A DNA stretch of 64,000 bases. It comes from Platycnemis pennipes (Eukaryota; Arthropoda; Insecta; Odonata; Platycnemididae). The stretch covers positions 92,461,470-92,525,469 of the forward strand of contig OW121848.1 in assembly GCA_933228895.1 (NCBI GenBank), written 5' to 3'. This document shows positions 46,898-58,450 of this stretch, in pieces. The first letter of the stretch is position 1. Every line of letters starts with the position of its first letter. The notes below the pieces were generated by a model. It saw only the letters and a program-made list of their open reading frames with translations, was not told the origin of the DNA and did no database searches. A program made the translations under genes and the position numbers.

Positions 46898-47645
46898 GAG
46901 GTCTAATCTACCAAGATCTGATTCGGGTAATTGGGTTCTCACTATGTATGTTTTTCTAATAAAAAGAAGTTTTTTAAAGTTACATATAGATATAGCTTCA
47001 TAATGCCCATTAGCAAAAATTATTTTTTCTTGTGAACCATTTGGTACTGGAATTGCAATACAAGCTATTGTTGTGAGCTTGAATGTAATTGCTGTTGGCA
47101 TAGCCGATATCAGAAAGCATATGATCCTGTCAATCACAAGCTATGAGCGTTATGTGCAAGGTAACTAACTCATTAAAGTTCTCATGCCATAAGAATATTC
47201 ATCCAGAAATGCTTAAAACCATGCTATATTTGACGTTAAAATTATAGCCATACGTTTCGCGCATTTGATTCTCGCACTACCAGTGTGGTCATATTGGGTC
47301 ATCAAATTGTTTGATAGTAAAAATTGTACAACGCTTCATGTATTGCACTTTTTTACTGGTGCATCTAAATGCATAAATATATAATCAATAAAACATACAT
47401 AATACACAAAATAATAATTATTAGCTCAAATATTCTAAATTTGTCTTATACTTTTGAATCTTAGAAATCTTTCTTAGCCCACACAAAACACCCAGGGATA
47501 AATGCATAATAGTATCAGTAGTTTGTCGGGAGTCATAACTGAGAACTTAGAACAATACGCTAATCAGCAAGGTAGGTAATGGGATATAGGTATGATATTT
47601 AGAGGAACAGAGGAAGGATGGAGTGAGACCCGGCTTCATCATTGT
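46898..47645. other. Unassigned AT-rich DNA
   Basis: No recognised gene. A 97-codon minus frame (46844-47137) overlaps the LINE tail and has no domain. Confidence 0.35.
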
Positions 47646-47649
47646 CCTA

Positions 47650-47840
47650 AGCTCTTAACGAAGGCACCAGGAGTTCCATGAGTATCGTCCCATCTGTCGG
47701 ACGAAGTACTGAACACGAAGTGCTCTCCACACAGCACTCAAGTGAGGACCGGCATAACAAAGAAAAATCCATAACTTATGCCAGGATTCGAACTCGGGTC
47801 GATTGGAAGCCAGTACTCTAGCCACCACACCAATGAAATC
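47650..47840 (-). mobile_element. tRNA-derived SINE
   Basis: Minus strand: box A-like GTGGCTAGAGTACTGG (47810-47825) and box B GAGTTCGAATCC (47784-47795), then about 130 bp of body ending near 47650. The head is closest to the SINE at 24166. A 72-codon minus frame over it is incidental. Confidence 0.65.
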
Positions 47841-47989
47841 CTCTTGATGAATAGTTCCCGATACTAGTTGCATTCATCTAATAAAACTCGGCCCATGACT
47901 TAAATGATCATCATTGAAGAACAACGAACCGCATTAAAATGGAAATTACTTTAAATTTCCAGTCCGTCGCGATTCGAAACCTTTTTGCA

Positions 47990-48405
47990 CCGCATTTCCC
48001 CGTTCCCCTCTGGAACTGGACGACACCGAGCACGAAGCAGAGCGAATTTGGGAGGCGGGCACCTACCCACCCATCAATGCGAGGACGCCGAGGCCTCTAC
48101 CGACTCTCTTCACCCCCGTCGAACCCTCGGGCGGCGGCCGACGCCCGTCGCCTCTCCCCACCTCCCGGCAACGGCGGCAAGGGTCGTAATACCCGGCAGC
48201 GAAGTGATGGAGCGATCCGAGAGAGAATGTTTTCTTTTTCTGAAGGGATTGGAGGGGATTGTTGGAGAGGGGTGGGTTCCGGGTGGGGAGATTGGAGGAC
48301 GGGGCAATCTCTGGGGGGAGCGGAGGAGGTTTGGGAGCTTCGGCCCGCGGGGGAATGCGTGGAGACTCTTCCCTCATTGAGACGAGAACGCTCCCAGTAA
48401 CGGCG
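47990..48405. other. GC-rich island
   Basis: CpG-rich, pyrimidine-rich on plus to 48180, then purine-rich to 48340. Frames of up to 153 codons on both strands (47939-48400 plus, 48063-48428 minus) are mutually overlapping and compositional. Confidence 0.4.
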
Positions 48406-48534
48406 TGAGTCCAAGAGATGCATCGCAAGATTAGGAAAATATCAAATATGCAGACTCTAACTAATTTAACACGTTCAGCCCGCTAAATGATAACGGACAG
48501 CAGTGGATTACAACTAAGGTACATGGAGAAATTA

Positions 48535-48606
48535 GAACAGGTATTGGAGTGTCTGGTGGAAAGCTCCGTCAAGCCAATCTTAGGATTGTTGACTCCTTGA
48601 AGATGG
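48535..48606 (+). mobile_element. RTE-like LINE 3' terminus scrap
   Basis: GTCAAGCCAATCTTAGGATT and GTTGACTCCTTGAAGATGG match the last 50-70 bp of the RTE copies ending at 42312 and 46897. Confidence 0.75.
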
Positions 48607-50439
48607 TGGCAAATTGCGATGTAGAAGACTAGTCTGCATAGATTTTTAAAACAGGTACATGTTTTGACTTTACTAAGCTATGCATGCTTTGGGATACATA
48701 AATTAAAATGCATTCATAGAACTGACTGAGGAATCAATACTTATTACATCACTTTGTATGTTCTAATAATTTAGTTGTTACACGTGCATCGTGAGTGTGC
48801 ATCTAACATTTCCCACAAAGTAGTAGCATTATACCTCTCAGTCACTTTCAATTAGTACAAACACGAACTTTAATATTCCAAGGGACAGATCGGTAAAGAA
48901 CTGCGAAGACTCATTTATTCAAATTTTCATTTTTTTATTTAGAAACTAGTTAATTCACCAAAGATTAACAGAGAAAAATATAAATGGTATAATCATTGAT
49001 ATATATTGCACTTTTAAATGGTCACGTCATTCGATTTGAGGCCGAGATGTTCGTTTGTCGGCGGAGTAGTATCGAGAAATAAAATATTTATCCCTCCGGG
49101 AAAAAGCCAATTTGATCCAAAGCCAACGGCTCTTCATAAATTTTATGAACAATGTTAAGAGTGTGTCAGCGTCCAGGGAAGGGTCGCCATACAGGTCGAT
49201 ACCAAGGTTGACTTATCATGGGTCAATAATTGTGTTGGATATGTATGAAATACGTTCAGTCATTCACAGGAATTTTGTTAAAACATTTTACACATGATGA
49301 CACAGGCACTGGTAAAATTTAGTGAAATATAGGATGGATACGGTGAATTAGACAACACATTAGTATTGTATAAAGCTTAGGTAGTAATAATAAATTATAG
49401 AGATTGAATACTTCCTCTTCGATTCGATGGGCACTGCTATGAAATGCCTTTATAAAATGTCATCCACTAGCCGTGCAAGTTCAAACTTTGTTTGGAAACT
49501 AGATCGCCCAAAGACCGTTCCATTATCATGAACATCTATCCGCGGGAACGTTTTTCAATTTTTATAAGACGTAGAAATATTGAATATTTCCCTGAGTGAC
49601 TATGAGAGTCCTTGGCCTCAATCATATGTTTTTCGAACGGCATCCACTGCCGCCCGTGGACGTATCACGGAACTTATCTTCCCGTTATGACCACAGTTTT
49701 AATCACTTCACAGCGATTCCCCGAGGCCGAAATAATGACGCCTGAAGCTTCTGGGCGAGATGGATCCAATCATTTCCAGCACAATTCTCGGCATGGAACT
49801 GTCCGGTCGCAGACTGTAAATCAAAATTTATTTGCTCGGCCTTCGCGCACCAAGTTCCGCGAAAATCGAAATGATATTCCCGTTAGCGTCATTTTGATTT
49901 ACACTCTGGCAGCGATGGATACAACTTTCATCTCCCTTGATGCCATTCAATTAAATCATCCCAACGTGAAATTATGGAAAATTTTCGCATAAATCAGAAG
50001 CATGAACACATTTTGATTAGGGTACATGAAAAAAATGCAATTGAATTAAGCGCACAGCGTGTTTGGGAAAGGAGGGAAATCCATTATTCCCCAGACTTCT
50101 TTTAAATGCGATATTGATTTCCCGAACAATGTTAAAACGAATCTCAAAGAAACAACTCCCTGAATTTTATGATAAAAAGAAATCCATATTGTTGAAAAAA
50201 TCCGTGCGTATAAAACGGTTGTTAAACAATAACTTACAATAATTGATAAAATTATATAGGCATAATGTTGGCAGTTGATAAGCTACCCTTTACGAAGGCG
50301 TTCGCTTAATGAATTATTCAGTCTTAAGCGTAACACTAACCAAACTCCACTCAACGGCATGCTATTGCGGAGTTATATCACAAAATGGCAACCGGCGCGT
50401 AAGTCCTTAACAAAACACAATCAAAGTGCGGAAATAAAT
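48607..50439. other. Unassigned DNA
   Basis: No recognised gene or repeat. A 126-codon frame at 49612-49992 is intact but shows no domain or splice context that I recognise. Confidence 0.35.
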
Positions 50440-50860
50440 GGGTGTAAGGGGTGCCTGGGAAGAGAGATGTGAGAAAAAGGAAGTGGGGGAGGAGGGAAGG
50501 GAAAAATCCATGGACTAGGAGAGATTTCGTAGCGAGAGCAACGCAGCCGCAAAGCGGATCATGTGGTTCATTTGTTTATCGAAGCTAAGAGGACGAGATC
50601 CTCCTCGGGGTGGCTGCGGGGAGTGAAGGGGTTTTTCGCAGGGGGCGACGCCGTTACGGATTATGGTGCGGAAGGGGTTCTAGGGAACTAATTTCCGAAT
50701 TACAGCGTAGCTGAGGGGGAGGGAGAGGGTGCCTGAGTTGATGGGGAGGAGATAGGTGAGAAATAAGGCACATGAAAGGTATGAGGGGGAAGATTAATGA
50801 GAAATCGGGTATCGGCGAGGAGTGACTTGCTGGTATTATTACTTGGCAACCTTCGGCTTG
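50440..50860. other. Purine-rich GC island
   Basis: Weak island, G/A-rich on the plus strand, without a recognised exon. Confidence 0.35.
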
Positions 50861-52110
50861 CAATTTCTTCCCTCGTGAACGTTTAGCCGATTGGAATATT
50901 TTTATCGAATGCATTCGATGTTTTTAACATTCTCTCATTTCATAACTCTCTTAATTTAACGCATATTTACTTGTATGCTATTAAATTAACCACAGTGTAC
51001 CACACAGTGATTAATAATTATCAGCAAAAATACTTCAATTACATAATACTGCAAAACTTCATATTTGTTACGGCAAAACTTCATAGTGTTACGTAGGCTA
51101 CTTAAATGTAAATGCACGCAACTAGTGCGTCATCATTACTATATTTTTCCCCTTACAAAGCTGCAGACACTTTGAATTTTGTGAAGCTTATTAGGGAGTG
51201 TATTTCCGCTTCTTCGTATTATCCAAGTCCCAAAAAAGTGTTACCTAAAGTTAGCATTCGTTTAAATTTCTCATTCAAAGCGCCGAAGGGGCGATACCCA
51301 AACATTTATCCCCTGAAACCTTAGCTTCAACCTAAAATTACCCACCACACAATCATATGAATTTACCTAACAGGAGCTCTACTGGCAAGATTACGGGCAA
51401 CTGCCACTATCTTCAAACTAATACGATAGGCATGTGTCAACATTTCGTCGGCGGAGGTCAATCTTTGTTAAACACATGGTGAAATTCACGGGAGATATTT
51501 TTTCATTTTTACAGCTTTAAAACTGCCCCGTGGTGTTGATAGTATATCTTTGGGACTCTCCTAATGGTAATGTGATTTAGCCATTAAGATAACATACAGG
51601 AGCAAAAGTATGTTGCATGCCTTAGAGAATACATGAATGAGGCAGGGAATACGAATATCCATCGAAAATAATAATCCAGCATTGTAATATGATACCTTAT
51701 CTCGTATTTATTTAGTACTCAAACTGAAGTTAGGTTTTTGTAAGTGAGGGTAAAGCTCACCCCATACTAAGCCACTGGCGTGTGAAATTTCTCGCATTCA
51801 AGGTGGGGCGGGGGGGGGGGGGGGGGGAAGGGGCAGGTCCCTCCCCTGTACCTCGTGTACTTGCACTAAAATGAAATATTGTATTCTACTTCCGCATAGG
51901 TAGGTGCATACCGTTCGGCCCTGATTTTCACCGTTAAAAACAGTACATTGCCGTGAATCATAAATAAACAAAAAATTAACCACAGCAACAATAATAATGC
52001 GTGATACAGTAATAAAAACAATCAGCAATTCAAGTACACAGGTTTATGCTTAACATTCTTTTCAGAACTACGTTAATCATACGCATTTGACACTGGTACA
52101 TATTTGGAAG
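50861..52110. other. Unassigned AT-rich DNA with poly(G) tract
   Basis: AT-rich except for the G tract listed separately. No gene recognised. Confidence 0.35.
51804..51834 (+). repeat. Poly(G) run with flanking G tracts
   Basis: An 18-base G homopolymer (51810-51827) preceded by GGGGC and followed by AAGGGG. It could form a G-quadruplex. Length may be unreliable because such runs are hard to sequence. Confidence 0.85.
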
Positions 52111-52150
52111 CATCATCATCATCACTTTTCATCAATCCTAAACTTGGTCA
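52111..52150 (-). mobile_element. RTE-like LINE 3' terminus scrap, inverted
   Basis: The minus strand reads GACCAAGTTTAGGATTGATG and ends in (GAT)n. It aligns with the terminus GACCAATCCTAGGATTGTTG plus GATGATGAT of the copy ending at 56345. Confidence 0.65.
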
Positions 52151-52309
52151 GTTCAGATATCCCCTTGATTTTTCTATCGAATATTTACATGCATGGATAT
52201 AAGACGCTTCAATGGTACATGAAAAAAGGAAAGCACTTAAAAAAAAGGACTCCCTAAAGTTTCGCGGGCGCAACCACCTTCTTCAGAGGACAAATAACTG
52301 TATATGTTG

Positions 52310-52760
52310 ACGTAAACGATGGCCGATGCATCCTCTTCGGCGGGCTCCCGTCGCACCTCCACCCCGTGACGCAGCAAGCGTCCCTTGCACCCTCGTATTC
52401 CCCGGACGCATCCATCCCTTCATTCAGTCAGTCAGCCGCATATGCCCCGGCGACCGCCGACCCCTCCGCTGCAATATTGAAACCTGCGCAGGAATGCAAT
52501 AACAACATGGCAGCAGTGCGCGCGTCATCCGTAAAACCCTGTGCCGTCCTCCCCCTCGCTCGGGTGCGCAGGCGGCACGGCTGGAATTGGGGAGAGGCGC
52601 AGGGGTGAGTCCGGAAGGGGAGGTTATTGTTAGGGGGTGGAATGGGTGCCGGGGGTGAAGAGTAGGGAATGCAGACGGGAGAGAGGAGATTAAAAGAGCA
52701 GGGGGAGGATTTGGAATATATTTGTCTTTTACGTCCTCCCTCCCGCAACCCCTTCCAAAC
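52310..52760. other. GC-rich island
   Basis: CpG-rich block containing an NRF-1-like TGCGCAGG (about 52486) and a YY1-like AACATGGCAGC (about 52504). It is promoter-like, but no exon is recognised. Frames on both strands overlap. Confidence 0.4.
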
Positions 52761-53649
52761 ATAACATTGTGCGCGCCAAATGTGTGTTAATATCCCTGAC
52801 GGAGATAGTCACGCGTAAAGATAATTAATTTTACGCCATTCCACGACAAGGCGAGGCTCGATAAACTCCAAAAGCATAAACACTCGTTCGGATTTCAAAA
52901 GCACGCTTTTTAATTGTGATCAGATTTTCAAATTAAAAAAAGCATTTTGTTACTGTTAGTTAATCTAAATTCAGTGAATGAAATCCAAAAGCCATACAAG
53001 ACCCAATGCTAAGGAGACTTCAATGACCGGCTGCCATAACAATGGGAATGAATTGGCAGCTACGTGCACTTCACAAAACGTTCACCTATGAAAGATACAA
53101 AAAATTCCAGCACAAAGCATTTTAATTTAGCACTAGGTGACTAAAATATTGCAAAAATTCCAGAGGTTTTCAAATGGATAGAATAGATGAAAAAATGTTG
53201 GACGTTACGTTAAGATGAATTCCCTCTAACTCAATAAAAAGTTTGACAATGCAAAGATTAATGGTCATGCAAACAGAAAGGATGGTTGTAGATGGATCCT
53301 AAAATCTTTCCATATCCAAAAATTTCCCTACTACTCACCTAAAAGCATGCGTCTTTTACCAGTTATTTTATTTCTCGTTTTCAGAGCTAATATTTGGAAA
53401 ACCCAACATTTCACCCAACGGTGACATATCATAGTGATTAATATTAATCACCAGCAATGACATCACGAAGACGTATATTTGTGAACTTTTTTCAAATTTA
53501 CACTTGACAAGCGATAGCTAAACTCCGCGTACGAAATCACGACACGTCTTATACCTCCCCCGATACATAAACGCTTTATTTAACGGGTGTGGATTAATGG
53601 GCCCCTTCACAGATGGGTGGGTGACTAACTGAACTAATTAAAACGAGAG
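52761..53649. other. Unassigned DNA with an 18-bp palindrome
   Basis: GTGATTAATATTAATCAC at 53434-53451 is a perfect palindrome. Nothing else is recognised. Confidence 0.4.
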
Positions 53650-54075
53650 CGCGGGGAAATGGGCTATGGCCTCGAATATTGCTCCGGAGGGTCGGGCGTG
53701 TGGGGACGCTCTGTGGGACAGCACAGGCTCCAAGGGGGATGCGAGATAGAGGCAAGTTCCCCTTCTCCCTCCCTGCTAAGCTGCAAAGGAGGGCGGGCAG
53801 TGGGGCGAGATGTATGTTATTGGGGGTCAGTGTTGCTAAAAATATAGAAAGCCCACAAAGCGTTTAAGGATGAAGGGCTCTCGACTGATGAATGGCCTCC
53901 TGCTGCAGATGGGACTGGATGGGGTGCGTCTGGGGGGGCAGGGCCGCAATTCCCCCGCCCCACCCCTCCGCCCCTGCCCTCCCATCTCCACCCCCTCGGT
54001 GCACCATATTGTCTCCCTCTTCCAGAAACCAATAAACCAATGCTCCCATATTCTCTCTCCCTCGCCCGCTTCCAA
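53650..54075. other. GC-rich island
   Basis: GC-rich block; frames on both strands (for example 53870-54130 plus and 53836-54082 minus) are mirror images of composition. Confidence 0.4.
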
Positions 54076-55544
54076 GGGTCATCTCAAGCTGTCACAGTCA
54101 TATCATCCGCTTTTCTTCTCTAAGATATAAATACGGGTGCAAGTTTTTTATTTACCAACCTTCATTTCCTTTAAATCGTCTATTTAAGCTTCCCACAGTA
54201 ATTAAAAAAGAAATTATTTTAAACAAAAAGCGATAACCTTTTGCTATCTCACTCCGTTTAACTTTAAATTGTACATTTTTAGTGTTGATATAGGTTTTCA
54301 TTTGAATTGTTGGGATTGTTTAGAGAGGTCAAATAAAAAAAAACAAACGCTCAAGTCCAATCTGTCTGTTCTTTCGGATGTGAAGTATTATATCGGAAAT
54401 GTTTTCATGAAGAGTTCTCACAGTTTTTAACATGTGGATTAAATGTAAAGACGTAGATGCAAGAAGACAAAATTCACTCTAGGAGTTATGGCTAGAGATG
54501 GCTATGATAAAACTATCATGTTTTTTATGCATTATATTATTAAGCATTCCCTTGAGTACTGCAAGGAGGCTTAGTGTGCTTCTTTTTTAATCTTAAAGGA
54601 CTGCAACTGTTGGTCTCAAGACTTTAGTGAAATATTTTCATTTTCCTATTTTTCTAAATAATATGCCACTGTCTTACGAAATTATAAATGCACGAAAAAA
54701 ATATTCGAACAAATTGGCGCATGATTGCCACAAAACAACGCTATTCACAATTATTTTAGTCGCATGTACAACAGCCATACCTTACGTCAAACACTTACCA
54801 TGCCTTGAGAGGCTCCGTTGGGTACTTATCCAAGATCGTAAGTAACAACATATTTTACCCTCACGGGAGTCAAATATTCAGTTTTTCATTTACCGCGATT
54901 CGGCGGTGACGAAAAATGGCACGCGGTGCCCCAACCTTCACAGTTAATGTAATCTGTCACAAACTTTAGCGGATATTTTCTGAAAACTCATAAATCTCAG
55001 GACAAGCTGTTATGCTATGAATCATCAAAACCAACTGTGCCTCGAAAGTTCGAGCAACTTTCTGGAAGGCGGTCAGCATGCGTCACGTCAGATGTGAAGC
55101 AAGGGGATGCTGGGAAGGGAGAAAAAAGTTCGGAAAGAGCTGAGGAGGGAATGATTCGACGAGAAGGAAGTAGGATAAAGAGCGAGGGCGAGAAGTGAGA
55201 AACTTGGAAGAGTAAGGCAACTGGGGAGATAAGAGAAAAAAATCGGGGCTCAACTTCGGCAGGAAGGAGGCTTCAAGGAGGGCGAAGGGAGAATGGAAAC
55301 TGATGGAGAGCTAAAGGAAGGGTTTGGAGTCAGATAAGGTGGTGACAAAAAGGTTTAGGCCGCCAGAGGATACCTTCACTGGAGATTTATTTGCATAAAA
55401 TTGACAGGACCAATCATGGATCAACTTAATCTCGAATAAAATATGTTAGCAGTATGATGGTGAAAGGAAGGTAAACCTTTTTCCGATGCTGAGGTACGAC
55501 TATGTTTTGTAATGTTTGTGATGGTTGTATTGCTACAATGACTG
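54076..55544. other. Unassigned DNA
   Basis: AT-rich to 54900, then purine-rich at 55080-55340. No gene or recognised repeat. Confidence 0.35.
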
Positions 55545-55690
55545 AATGAATAGCCTAGTAGACAACACGCTAGCCTGGATACCCAAGGATCGCGGGTTCA
55601 AATCCCACCCAGAGCATGAATGTAATATTTGTCTAGCACACTAAAAATTTTGATTTTAACCTTCGCCATTTGAGTACCTAAAACTGGAGA
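55545..55690 (+). mobile_element. tRNA-derived SINE
   Basis: Box A-like TAGCCTAGTAG (55551-55561) and an exact box B GGTTCAAATCC (55595-55605), then GAGCATGAATGTAATATTTG, which resembles the post-box-B segment of the SINEs at 8600 and 14010. Confidence 0.65.
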
Positions 55691-55780
55691 CTGATGGTGA
55701 ATAGTTTACGACTTTTTGGTAAAAAATACAATAATTTGGTACATAAGTAACACGCAATTGAAAAGAATTTGTCATAAAGT

Positions 55781-55824
55781 TGAGATAAATCGTAATCTTT
55801 GTTAGAAGATTACGATTTATCTCA
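55781..55824. repeat. Perfect hairpin, 18-bp arms
   Basis: TGAGATAAATCGTAATCT (55781-55798) and its exact reverse complement (55807-55824) surround an 8-base loop. The right edge lies a few bases from the RTE fragment that begins near 55829. Confidence 0.9.
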
Positions 55825-55828
55825 TTGC

Positions 55829-56345
55829 TTAAATTGCATTGATTAAAAAATCTGGCAATATGCATGACTGGGCTGCAAATACAAGCGTTGAAGTGAGGAA
55901 ACATTTCATTAGAACATACATCTGGGACATTCTACTTTATGGCAGCGAAGCATGGACAATAACAGCAGCAGAGAAGTCCAGGCTGGAAGCATTTGAAATA
56001 TGGTACTACCGAAGAATGATGAAGATAAAATGGATCAATCGAGTAACAAACGAAGAAGTCTTGAGAAGAGTGGGAGAGAAGAGATGTCTACTGAAAACCT
56101 TAAAAAGAAGATGGGACAACTTAATAGGCCGCATCTTAAGACACGTTGGCCTGATGAGGACAATCGTCAAGGGAAAATTGAACCGGAAGAATTGAAAAGG
56201 CAGGCCTCACATGAGATAAATGGAGCAAGTTGTGAGGGATATGAAAGAGAGTTACGTCAGTATGAAGAGGTTGGTCGATGGAAGAGTCGAGTGGAGGGCT
56301 GCGTCAGACCAATCCTAGGATTGTTGACCCTTGATGATGATATTG
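55829..56345 (+). mobile_element. RTE-like LINE 3' end, 5'-truncated copy
   Basis: Contains VEVRKHFIRTYIWDILLYGS, RRMMKIKWINRVTNEEVLRR, RDNLIGRILRHVGLM-like codons (W for R), then stops and frameshifts through GRPHMR, MEQVVRDM, and VEWRAASDQS. The 3' trailer CAATCCTAGGATTGTTGACC and a (GAT)n tail end near 56345. It covers more of the C-terminal domain than the other truncated copies. Confidence 0.85.
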
Positions 56346-56439
56346 CAAGACTGGGCCAGTATTGAACGTGAGAAAAAGATACGCTCGAGGTCCTTGCACA
56401 CTTCACAATATAATAAAGCAAGAGGTGGAGTGAGTGCAG

Positions 56440-56960
56440 GAGTTGAGGGAGTGCTCCTCATGGTCGGTAAGGAAAAGTAAGCGGGGGGAAGCCCTCACCC
56501 CGACGCTATAAACCATATCAAAGCCTTCCACCGCCGCATTCACCGCCTCTCTCGGGCTCAGGGGATGCTCTTGCGTCCCAGGGAAGGCAGGAGATAGGCA
56601 GCCCGGGGGTTGAGGGTGAGCGACTGGAGCCAAGGGGAGAGAAGGGAAAGGGCCGGATTCCGCCCACATTACCCACTCTTCTCCCCCACGCGACTCTCCC
56701 GGGGGAGGATTTAGGACGGGCGCACTTCGTCGGCGGCGGCTGCTGCGGCGAGAGTAATAGCGAGGAGGGAAGGGGCGCGGGGTGGGGGAGAGGGGTAAGG
56801 GGGGAGAAGGCCCTCGGGGAGGGCGCGTGCGAGGACGGAGGGGGGAGGGGATGCGAAAACGAGGGGATGGGGGATGGAAGGGGGTGAGGGGGGACGTGGT
56901 GCCTGACGTCAAGCCTTTTCCAGCTTAGAATTCTGCCGCACGCCAGCTCCGTCAGTTTAA
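56440..56960. other. GC-rich purine island with a CRE
   Basis: G/A-rich on the plus strand at 56740-56890, with TGACGTCA at 56904-56911. A 169-codon minus frame (56403-56912) is Pro/Arg/Ser-rich as composition predicts, so it is not called. Confidence 0.4.
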
Positions 56961-57624
56961 TCGGGAAAACCGCAAATGCCTCCTTCGGGGAACATCTGGG
57001 GTGCCTCTGTCGTCTCTCTTTCTCTCTGTCTTATAACTAGGGAGAATCATCGCATTTCAACCTCTCGCCGAAATATGGGGCTTATATTTAGGGAAAATGT
57101 CGCAGACCCTCTAATCATATGAATCAAAATTGTAACAGACTAAATTCACTTTCATTTTACTTGGGCTGTTGTCAACGTAAGTATAAGTATTGGTATCTCA
57201 TGCAAGTTACGTCAGATAAAGTACATAAAATCACGACTATGTATTATTACTATATTTAAAGGCAAAGGGAATTTTACCCTCCCTCGAACAGACATTCATC
57301 AGAGTTACATCAACTTTAGAATAACTCTTTTTTACAGAAATTAAAGTTATGTGATTTTCATGCGATAGAATTTGACAAATTGGTCTTTTTTCAGAGTAAA
57401 ATATGATCCATACCATCAGAATTCAAGTTAACTTCTCTCATCTTAGTTACATTTTGGAATTTTGAATTACTTGAATTTTCATTCATTTCCCAGAATTCGT
57501 CATTTGAAAATATTCCATTGCAAAGGTAGAAAATAGTTACAAGCAAATGAAGCAAATACTGAAGCAATAAACTGGATCTCAATCAATTGTTCACTCATAA
57601 TTTTCCTGCTCCCATTCCTATAGA
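56961..57624. other. Unassigned AT-rich DNA
   Basis: No gene or repeat recognised. Confidence 0.35.
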
Positions 57625-57731
57625 GCACGGGTTCTCAAAGGGTGTGCCGCGAAACTGCCGAAGGGGAGTGCCGCTATATTCAGCGTAGTGAAACAGTGTG
57701 CAGCGAACGAAAAAAGTTTGAGAACCCGTGC
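57625..57731. mobile_element. hAT-like MITE
   Basis: Terminal inverted repeats GCACGGGTTCTCAAA (57625-57639) and the exact complement (57717-57731) enclose about 77 bp. The string GGGTTCTCAAA is a familiar hAT terminus. The 8-bp flanks CCTATAGA (57617-57624) and AGTATAGA (57732-57739) agree at six of eight positions, which fits a decayed hAT 8-bp target duplication. There is no coding capacity. Confidence 0.8.
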
Positions 57732-58229
57732 AGTATAGAAGCTTCATCCCAATAGTCTTTCAAGGGACTTCTTTTATGTCAGAACCGTCAGAACTCATGC
57801 TAAAAGTTTCAATTTTCCACTATTAATAAATAGCCTCACTAACCTAATGATTGTAAAATGGTTTTAGCAGGATGATGAAACAACTCTTAAAAGAACGGTC
57901 CTCATTGTATCCGTTTGTGCATGAATGTAAATGTACTGCCTCATTGGTTCACCGGTTCACGAAAAGAACATGATTGTTCAAACCGAAAATTTCGACAAAT
58001 CGACTCAAATATTATCCGCAAGTAAAACTTACATATTATGATGCAAATTATTTTTATACCGGTGTATTTGTGCATGAATGTGTATTGTAATGCTTTGCAC
58101 CAATTAACAATACATATATTACCAACCGCAGAACTCGCCCCGATCGTCTATTAGATAACGGAGGATTTTGATAAGTACAACTTCAAGGATGTATATAATG
58201 GGCAAATAAGGGTACACCAATAATTACCC
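57732..58229. other. Unassigned AT-rich DNA
   Basis: No gene or repeat recognised. Confidence 0.35.
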
Positions 58230-58450
58230 TTAGGGTAGTGACCCAATCCATACCTTTGTGCCATCTGTGATTCCTCATAATGACCAGATAATCACTTGAA
58301 TTGGGGTTATGTGAACTTTATCCAAAGAGGTATCTTTCGATTTGAACCCGGAACCTCAGGTCAGTTGCCCTACCCACTTATGGTACCACAGCATCCGAGA
58401 ATATCCACGTCGTTGTAAAAGAGGCCAGATGAAGTAAAAACTGAGGTGTT
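58230..58450 (-). mobile_element. tRNA-derived SINE
   Basis: Minus strand: box A-like TGGTACCATAAGTGGG (58373-58388) and box B GGGTTCAAATC (58339-58349), with a body extending to about 58230. The boundaries are estimates. Confidence 0.55.

Noticed and set aside
49612..49992. 126-codon plus-strand frame
   Set aside because: No recognised domain, no splice context, and no clear ATG-based start at the stated beginning.
56403..56912. 169-codon minus-strand frame
   Set aside because: Pro/Arg/Ser-rich and confined to a purine-rich island; no recognisable domain.
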